Assembly (NCBI GenBank): GCA_028877005.1
Contig: JAGWPI010000029.1
Span: forward strand, 1-10,943
DNA length: 10,943 bases
Direction: 5' to 3'
Origin: Bacteroidota bacterium
GTDB lineage: Bacteria > Bacteroidota > Bacteroidia > Chitinophagales > Chitinophagaceae
Positions 1 through 4,959 of the stretch are shown here, piece after piece. The position numbers and the translations under genes were made by a program. Below the pieces are notes generated by a model. It saw only the letters and a program-made list of their open reading frames with translations. It was not told the origin of the DNA and did not search any database. Every line of letters begins with the position of its first letter. Position 1 is the stretch's first letter.

Positions 1-277
1 AGCACATCCCGCAGGTTTTTACCTCCTCGTTTGTATATTCTGGGTTTACCACCACCCACTATTAAACAGTAAACCAGTAGGATGAATAGCAAAAAACGTG
101 AACTATGTGCAGGATGAGTAAGATTTAAGATATCCACTACATTTAACAAGGATAACCCTTTACTCGGTGGGCTTTGTGTAGGCAGTAATTGCTAATTGTT
201 TTCAGCTACTAACTTACTCTGCTTCTTTTCAACACATCACAATATCAACAAAATAAAAAAAGTCTTTGCTGTAAGCC

Positions 278-291
278 TTGATCTTTATCAA
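278..291. promoter_or_regulatory. FNR/CRP-type operator candidate, TTGAT-N4-ATCAA
   Basis: The bases TTGATCTTTATCAA form a perfect two-fold symmetric site, and the symmetry extends by one pair to C277/G292. They match the classical FNR consensus TTGAT-N4-ATCAA exactly. The centre lies about 65 bases upstream of the start point expected from the -7 element at 337-344, a plausible spacing for a class I activator. The site could also be a small hairpin with a 4-base loop, but no U-run follows on either strand. The match is seen directly; regulator binding is inferred. Confidence 0.45.
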
Positions 292-336
292 GTGCCTTTC
301 TTAACCCATATCATGCTGCCATTTTGCTGAACAGTG

Positions 337-344
337 TAGTTTTG
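337..344 (+). promoter_or_regulatory. possible -7 element (TAGTTTTG) for the dioxygenase gene
   Basis: TAGTTTTG matches the Bacteroidota -7 consensus TAnnTTTG in all fixed positions. There is no TTG or TTTG at the expected distance (17-23 bases) upstream, so it would be a weak promoter unless assisted by an activator at 278-291. Transcription from it would begin near base 350. That is only about 12 bases before the ATG at 362, which may favour one of the later start codons of that gene. Confidence 0.3.
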
Positions 345-361
345 TAATTAAATTTTTACTA

Positions 362-1195
362 ATGGTGCTAACATCCATCCTTCAATCTATGTTGCATGAC
401 TTTCCGGAGCAGGAACTGCAGATGCCCATTCTGTTTATAGGGCATGGCTCACCTATAAATGGTATAGAAAACAATGTATTCAGTAAGCAATGGGCTGCTA
501 TGGCGCAAACCCTACCGGTACCTAAAGCCATTATAGTTATATCGGCACATTGGCAAACCAGAGGTACACAAATAACTGCTATGGACTTTCCGCCCACCAT
601 ACACGATTTTGGGGGTTTTCCCGAAGCATTGTACGCAGTGCAATATCCTGCCCCCGGCCAGCCTAAGTTGGCTGCATTTACCAAAAATTTAATTACTGCT
701 ACTACCATTGGTTTAGACCATGAGTGGGGTTTAGATCATGGCACTTGGACAGTAGTGCGCCACATGTATCCACAGGCCAATATTCCCGTTTTGCAATTGA
801 GTATAGATTATACCCAAAAAGCGGCTTATCATTTTGAACTGGGACAAGCATTGCAAAAGCTGCGTAAACATGGCGTTTTACTTATTGGCAGCGGTAATAT
901 GGTGCATAACCTACGTATGGTGAACTGGCAAAAATTACAAGAGCCGGGTTTTGCCTATGACTGGGCAATAGAAATGAATGAAACTTTTAAAAAGTTAATA
1001 ATAGCCAATAATGTTCCTGCTTTAATTCATTATGAGCAATTAGGAAAAGCTGCACAATTAGCCATACCCACCCCCGAACATTATATACCCCTTTTGTATA
1101 TATTGGGATTACGGCAACCCAATGAGCCGGCTTTCTTCTTCAATGACCAAGCTATTGGGGGTTCATTAACCATGACCTCTGTGCAATTTGGATAA
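362..1195 (+). CDS. ygiD: YgiD-like extradiol ring-cleavage dioxygenase (4,5-DOPA dioxygenase family)
   Basis: This is a member of the LigB-type class III extradiol dioxygenase superfamily, closest by eye to E. coli YgiD, a zinc-containing cytoplasmic enzyme that opens the ring of DOPA with O2. The 277 residues are a usual length. Family motifs seen are GHGSP (His28), SAHW (His63), HDFGGFP (81-87), GLDHGTW (123-129), GSGNMVHNL (His182) and PTPEHYIPLLY (His240). His28, His63, His182 and His240 are the likely metal ligands, by analogy with YgiD. The start is uncertain: Met10 (base 389) and Met21 (base 422, just before the conserved PILFIGHGSP segment) are alternatives. The gene stands alone, 105 bases ahead of the next one. 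The physiological substrate is unknown; bacterial members may act on other catechols. Confidence 0.88.
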   Translation: MVLTSILQSMLHDFPEQELQMPILFIGHGSPINGIENNVFSKQWAAMAQTLPVPKAIIVISAHWQTRGTQITAMDFPPTIHDFGGFPEALYAVQYPAPGQPKLAAFTKNLITATTIGLDHEWGLDHGTWTVVRHMYPQANIPVLQLSIDYTQKAAYHFELGQALQKLRKHGVLLIGSGNMVHNLRMVNWQKLQEPGFAYDWAIEMNETFKKLIIANNVPALIHYEQLGKAAQLAIPTPEHYIPLLYILGLRQPNEPAFFFNDQAIGGSLTMTSVQFG

Positions 1196-1219
1196 AACTC
1201 TGTTTTTTGATAAAAAAAA

Positions 1220-1251
1220 TTTGGAAACGCATGTAAAACGTTGTATATTTA
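1220..1251 (+). promoter_or_regulatory. candidate Bacteroidota-type promoter for the SDR-like gene
   Basis: A TTTG at 1220-1223 is followed after exactly 20 bases by TATATTTA (1244-1251), which matches TAnnTTTG in all but the last base. The spacing fits the Bacteroidota -33/-7 promoter architecture. Transcription would start near 1257, leaving a leader of about 44 bases before the ATG at 1301. It would also serve the following gene at 1997, 24 bases downstream of the first. Confidence 0.4.
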
Positions 1252-1300
1252 ATTTCAACGGGGTTTATCATTAAAAAGCATTCATTTTGAAGACTATTGC

Positions 1301-1972
1301 ATGAAAACATCTATCCATGTCATCATTACGGGGGCAACAGGCATGGTAGGTGAAGGTGTTTTGCATATGTGTTTACTTGCACCGCAAGTGGCCAAAGTGC
1401 TAATCATAAATAGGCGCAGTACTGGTATTCACCATCCTAAGCTAACCGAAATATTACATGCCGACTTTATGAATGTGGAAGCACTAAGCGAAGTGGTAAG
1501 GGGTTATGATGCCTGTTTTTTTTGTTTGGGTGTTTCATCGGTGGGAATGAAAGAAGCTACCTATTACCAATTAACTTATGAATTAACCATAGGCTTTGCC
1601 CGTTTGCTGAGCAACCAAAATAGTAACATGACCTTTTGTTATGTTTCCGGTGCGGGTACCTATCATTCAGAAAATGGGCGTTTGATGTGGGCAAGGATAA
1701 AAGGTAAAACAGAACGTGCATTATTGCAATTGCCATTTAAATCGGTGTATTTATTTCGTCCGGCTATTATTATTCCCATACCGGGCTTACAAAATACATT
1801 AAAATTTTATAAATTTTTTGGATGGTTATTGCCCGTGCTAAAAGTGTTATGGCCTAATAGTATTTGCAGTTTACGAGCAGTTGGAAAGGCTATGATTGCA
1901 GCAGCTATCAACGGCTATAAAAGCAATATTTTGCAAGTAAATGATATTAAACTAATAGCCGCCACACTGTAG
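1301..1972 (+). CDS. atypical SDR / NAD(P)-binding Rossmann-fold protein
   Basis: The 223-residue protein begins with a clear dinucleotide-binding loop, TGATGMVG (residues 10-17), after a beta strand. An Asn-Arg-Arg pair follows at the end of the second strand (37-39), suggesting recognition of the adenosine ribose or NADPH phosphate. YVSGAGT (114-120) is the strand carrying the usual SDR serine. The catalytic Tyr-x3-Lys is altered: Lys134 is present in WARIKGKTE, but the Tyr position is Trp130. Such sequences are usually annotated as epimerase or HTATIP2-like oxidoreductases of the atypical SDR group. The residues near 168-185 are hydrophobic and aromatic and could touch membrane or a partner. 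No substrate can be assigned. It probably shares a transcript with the gene at 1997. Confidence 0.8.
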   Translation: MKTSIHVIITGATGMVGEGVLHMCLLAPQVAKVLIINRRSTGIHHPKLTEILHADFMNVEALSEVVRGYDACFFCLGVSSVGMKEATYYQLTYELTIGFARLLSNQNSNMTFCYVSGAGTYHSENGRLMWARIKGKTERALLQLPFKSVYLFRPAIIIPIPGLQNTLKFYKFFGWLLPVLKVLWPNSICSLRAVGKAMIAAAINGYKSNILQVNDIKLIAATL

Positions 1973-1996
1973 TGTACACTTATTTTATTAAATTAT

Positions 1997-2668
1997 ATGG
2001 CATACTGCGAAAGAATAAATAAATACCCCATCATTATAGGGTGGCTATTGGTTATTACCTTCAGCCAATGTACAGTAGCTAATCGGCAAGTTGTAGGAAC
2101 ATATATAGACAAAAAAGGTGTGGATACTTTGCAAATTAACAAAGATCACTCCTATATGTATTCGGAGAAGTTAGTGAAAGGAAATTTAGGGTATACAACC
2201 GGAACTTGGGCACAAAAAAACAAACAATTGCATTTTACTTGCAACCGACAAGTATTAGTAGGGTATCAACTCAGGTTACAATCTGATACATCTGTCAAAC
2301 AATTTAAAATAAGATTATTATTGAATGATACAGATGAGCCTATAGATATTACATCGGTAAAGCTTATTCAAAATAACCTGCAATTAAGTGACAGTAATTT
2401 TATAACGAAAAAAAACATATTAACTTTGAACAATACCCATTTTGATTCAATGATTATACATACAGATAATTTTGTGCCACTGGTACTTCCGGGTAGTTTA
2501 AATAGTCAACATGGGTATATAGCACGCATTTTTCCTATTGAAATATTATATAAAATAGATAAAGTTCCTTTTTCTATTCGCAAAAGAGGTTTGTTTAGTA
2601 AAAAAACCAAAGAATTCCCTAGGCATGTATTAACTTTTAAAAGAATTGCAGACTTAGAAGCACAATAA
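1997..2668 (+). CDS. uncharacterised exported or lipoprotein-like protein
   Basis: I do not recognise this 223-residue protein. Its N-terminus has charged residues followed by a hydrophobic run (about 11-22) ending in FSQC, so Cys25 might be a lipoprotein cysteine. Gln at -1 is not canonical, and simple signal-peptide cleavage or a membrane anchor are alternatives. The segment after Cys25 reads as short beta strands with VVGTY, then DTLQINKDHSYMYSEKL, then a GTW turn, resembling the opening of small lipocalin-like or calycin domains in Bacteroidota lipoproteins. That resemblance is weak. The remainder is Asn/Thr/Lys-rich and beta-like, with a basic stretch near 197-206. It follows the SDR-like gene by 24 bases and so is probably co-transcribed with it. 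It ends 7 bases from the convergent purN stop, and I see no terminator hairpin between them. Confidence 0.7.
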   Translation: MAYCERINKYPIIIGWLLVITFSQCTVANRQVVGTYIDKKGVDTLQINKDHSYMYSEKLVKGNLGYTTGTWAQKNKQLHFTCNRQVLVGYQLRLQSDTSVKQFKIRLLLNDTDEPIDITSVKLIQNNLQLSDSNFITKKNILTLNNTHFDSMIIHTDNFVPLVLPGSLNSQHGYIARIFPIEILYKIDKVPFSIRKRGLFSKKTKEFPRHVLTFKRIADLEAQ

Positions 2669-2675
2669 CACCAGA

Positions 2676-3293
2676 TTACTGTATTGTAGTATTAGGCAAA
2701 TGTTGATCATGCAGAAAGTGAAGAACAACAGTTTCTTCTATCACTTTGGGGAAATGGGCATATTCTAGCGCATGTACTTTTTGCGCAATTTGTTCGGGGG
2801 TGTCGGAAGGTGCAATGGCACAGGTAGCTTGAAAAATAGGAGGGCCATCATCGTAATGTTCATTTACGTAATGAATAGTAATACCTGTTTCAGATTCACC
2901 GGCTTCGGCAATGGCTTGGTGAACTTTAATGCCATACATGCCTTTGCCGCCATATTTTGGCAATAAGGCGGGATGAATATTAATGATACGATGGGGAAAT
3001 ACTTCAATAAGGGTAAGCGGTATTTTCCATAAAAAGCCGGCTAAAATAATCCAGTTAATGCCATAAGACAATAATTCAGGTACATAACCGTCAACTTGTT
3101 GAAATTTGTTTTTTTCAATGATTAATACAGGAATTAGGTGTTGCCGTGCAATTTGAATAACGCCTGCATGCGGGTTATTGGTTACAATTAACTGAATAGA
3201 TATCATTGGGTGATGTTGAAAGTATTGAATTAAATTGGCGGTATTAGAGCCGGTACCTGAAGCAAAAATGGCAAGGCGTTGTGGATGAGACAT
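2676..3293 (-). CDS. purN: phosphoribosylglycinamide formyltransferase (GAR transformylase)
   Basis: PurN transfers a formyl group from 10-formyltetrahydrofolate to glycinamide ribonucleotide, the third step of de novo purine synthesis in the cytoplasm. The 205-residue length is typical. ASGTGSN (11-17) is the loop that binds the GAR phosphate. NIHPALLPKYGGKG (105-118) carries catalytic Asn105 and His107, and YDDGPP (147-152) carries the third catalytic residue, best aligned as Asp148. The LAGF segment (84-87) belongs to the folate-side region. The ATG at 3293 fits the family N-terminus directly. The gene is transcribed away from the act operon and shares the divergent region 3294-3582 with it. 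No clear promoter is visible on its own strand, and no other purine gene is in view. Confidence 0.93.
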   Translation of the reverse strand: MSHPQRLAIFASGTGSNTANLIQYFQHHPMISIQLIVTNNPHAGVIQIARQHLIPVLIIEKNKFQQVDGYVPELLSYGINWIILAGFLWKIPLTLIEVFPHRIINIHPALLPKYGGKGMYGIKVHQAIAEAGESETGITIHYVNEHYDDGPPIFQATCAIAPSDTPEQIAQKVHALEYAHFPKVIEETVVLHFLHDQHLPNTTIQ

Positions 3294-3404
3294 GGTAAAA
3301 TTTTTTGGGTGTGTCTATATATTATATAAGAAGGGATAGACTACTATTGAAATGTACGGCAAAAATCTGCTTAATTTTTCAAATAAAATAAAGCTTGTTA
3401 GATG

Positions 3405-3416
3405 CACAAATTTGTG
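3405..3416. promoter_or_regulatory. palindromic operator candidate between purN and actA
   Basis: CACAAATTTGTG is a perfect 12-base palindrome. It overlaps a second inverted repeat, ATGCACA (3402-3408) with TGTGCAT (3425-3431). The site lies in the divergent region, about 110 bases from the purN start and about 85 bases ahead of the actA -33 element. It could bind a dimeric repressor or activator serving either gene. It does not match the FNR consensus, and no regulator can be named. Confidence 0.35.
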
Positions 3417-3501
3417 TATTAAAGTGTGCATTAAAAAGAAATAAAAATGCAACAATTCTTTGAAACCCGCGTCATTACTAGCTAAAATTTTTTTTGCAAC
3501 A

Positions 3502-3534
3502 TTGAGTTTTTGTCAGCCGCGTGTCATATTTTTG
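3502..3534 (+). promoter_or_regulatory. candidate promoter of the act operon
   Basis: TTG at 3502-3504 is followed after 22 bases by TATTTTTG (3527-3534), a full match to the Bacteroidota -7 consensus TAnnTTTG. The expected start point is near 3540, giving a leader of about 40 bases to the ATG at 3583. A second TTTTTG stretch at 3508-3512 is too close to act as the -33 box. No Shine-Dalgarno sequence is visible in the leader, which is normal for this phylum. Confidence 0.5.
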
Positions 3535-3582
3535 CACTCGTTCAAGGATATTTTTCCACATTAGACCAACCAGATTGTGAAT

Positions 3583-4833
3583 ATGATACCTCATCGCATG
3601 ATAATCCGAACTGTTGTTGCAGGAATTTTTGTTGTTTTTTCGTTTGCATTCGGCGGTAATTTAAAAGCCCAGGATGGCAAATCTTTATTCAGCCAAAATT
3701 GTGCTTCCTGCCACGCCATTGATAAAAAGTTAGTAGGTCCGGCCCTAATGGGTGTAGAAGACAGATGGCCCAATAAAAAACACTTGTATGAGTGGATACG
3801 CAACAATCAGGCATTCTTAAAAACGGGCGATCCGTATGCTAATAAGTTGTACAATGAGTACAATAAAACAGCTATGAACTTATTTCCACAATTAACTGAT
3901 GCGGAAATAGGGGCTATTTTAAAATATATATCCGATTACAAACCCGCTACGCCGCAAGCGGCCGGCGGTACTGCAACACAACCGGCTGCAGACAGTGATA
4001 ATACATTGTTATTTGGTATATTAACATTAATTCTAGCTGTAATTGCCTTTACCTTAATGCAGGTAAATAGCAATTTGAAAAAATTAACCGATGTAAAAGA
4101 GGGCATAGAAACACCTGAACCGGTTCCATTTTGGAAGAACAGAACTTATATAGCTTTTGTTACCATATTGCTGTTTTTGGTAGGTGGTTATTTAACCACA
4201 AAAGGTGCCATTGGATTAGGTCGTAATATTAACTATGAACCCAAACAACCCATATTTTATTCTCATAAAGTACATGCTGGCATTAACCAAATAAACTGTT
4301 TGTATTGCCATAGTGGTGCTTTAGATAGTAAATATTCCAATGTGCCTTCTGTAAATGTTTGTATGAATTGCCATATGGCGATTAATGAATATAAAGGCGA
4401 AAAATTATATACAGCAGACGGTGAGGAGGTAAATGGTACAGAAGAAATTAAAAAACTGTATGAGTATGCCAATTTTACACCCGGCCAACCATGGGATGCC
4501 AGCAAGGCAAAACCTATTGAGTGGACTAAAATACACATGCTGCCCGCTCACGTTTATTTTAACCACTCACAGCATACCCGTGTAGGTAAAGTGCAATGCC
4601 AAATTTGTCATGGTGAGATTAATAAAATGGACGAAGTAAAACAAGTATCTGAATTAAGTATGGGTTGGTGTATAAACTGTCACCGTTCTACTCAGGTACA
4701 GTTTAAAGACAATGGATTTTACAGTATTTACGAAAAATATCATCAAGATTTAAAAGATGGCAAATTAGACAGTACCAAAGGTGTTACTGTAGAAATGATT
4801 GGTGGTACCGAATGTCAAAAATGTCACTATTAA
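3583..4833 (+). CDS. actA: ActA, hexaheme cytochrome c subunit of Alternative Complex III (monoheme domain plus pentaheme domain)
   Basis: ActA carries the c-type hemes of the quinol-oxidising Alternative Complex III on the periplasmic side. Counting from the ATG at 3583 (416 residues), a signal sequence or anchor (about 7-30, ending at KAQ) leads into a monoheme cytochrome c domain with CASCH at 40-44 and a probable axial Met98 in an MNLFPQLTDAEI context. An Ala/Thr/Pro-rich linker follows (121-140), then two hydrophobic segments (141-160 and 189-207). The pentaheme part has CxxCH at 239-243, 260-264, 339-343, 363-367 and 411-415, the last ending one residue before the C-terminus. The five-heme part is typical of ActA; the leading monoheme domain is an addition. 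An in-frame GTG at 3577 lies two codons upstream, but the ATG is the better start. It is the first gene of the act operon. Confidence 0.9.
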   Translation: MIPHRMIIRTVVAGIFVVFSFAFGGNLKAQDGKSLFSQNCASCHAIDKKLVGPALMGVEDRWPNKKHLYEWIRNNQAFLKTGDPYANKLYNEYNKTAMNLFPQLTDAEIGAILKYISDYKPATPQAAGGTATQPAADSDNTLLFGILTLILAVIAFTLMQVNSNLKKLTDVKEGIETPEPVPFWKNRTYIAFVTILLFLVGGYLTTKGAIGLGRNINYEPKQPIFYSHKVHAGINQINCLYCHSGALDSKYSNVPSVNVCMNCHMAINEYKGEKLYTADGEEVNGTEEIKKLYEYANFTPGQPWDASKAKPIEWTKIHMLPAHVYFNHSQHTRVGKVQCQICHGEINKMDEVKQVSELSMGWCINCHRSTQVQFKDNGFYSIYEKYHQDLKDGKLDSTKGVTVEMIGGTECQKCHY

Positions 4834-4913
4834 AATAAGTTTCGAAAAGAATTGTTGGCTGTATTTGTATTATACAAGTAGTAAAATATAGTTTAACCGC
4901 ATCAACGAAAAAA

Positions 4914-4943
4914 TGTAGAGTGCCTATTTTAGGCAATTTTACA
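4914..4943 (+). repeat. hairpin in the actA-actB gap
   Basis: TGCCTA (4921-4926) and TAGGCA (4930-4935) form a perfect 6-pair stem around TTT. An outer TGTA (4914-4917) pairs with TACA (4940-4943) across a small internal loop. The structure sits 16 bases ahead of the actB ATG. It is followed by sequence without a long U-run, so it is not a strong intrinsic terminator. It may modulate processing, stability or translation between actA and actB. Confidence 0.4.
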
Positions 4944-4959
4944 CCTAACAAAACAAATT

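Larger units (their letters stand above)
1..361. other. left-edge region without a convincing gene
   Basis: I see no convincing gene here. Two short frames run off the left edge. On the plus strand, frame 1 is open from base 1 to a TAA at 70-72 (23 codons, proline-rich near its end). On the minus strand, a frame is open from base 191 to base 1, after a stop at 192-194; it has no ATG and contains one hydrophobic stretch. They overlap in antisense, so at most one can be real, and neither can be named. Bases 195-361 are A/T-rich and hold the regulatory elements listed separately: a palindrome at 278-291 and a -7-like element at 337-344. Confidence 0.5.

Noticed and set aside
382..708. minus-strand open frame of 108 codons inside the dioxygenase gene
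   Set aside because: It lies wholly antisense to a gene with clear family motifs, and its translation shows no recognisable domain.
1196..1222. possible terminator after the dioxygenase gene (TTTTTT-GAT-AAAAAA)
   Set aside because: The stem would be only A-T pairs and has no U-run after it; it more likely reflects A/T-rich intergenic DNA.
2669..2675. bidirectional terminator between the convergent gene ends
   Set aside because: Only 7 bases separate the stops, and I found no stem in or around them.
2772..2966. plus-strand open frame of 64 codons inside purN
   Set aside because: It is antisense to conserved PurN residues, including the catalytic region, and has no features of its own.
4263..4538. 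minus-strand open frame of 91 codons inside actA
   Set aside because: It is a shadow of the pentaheme coding region; the cysteine motifs belong to the plus strand.
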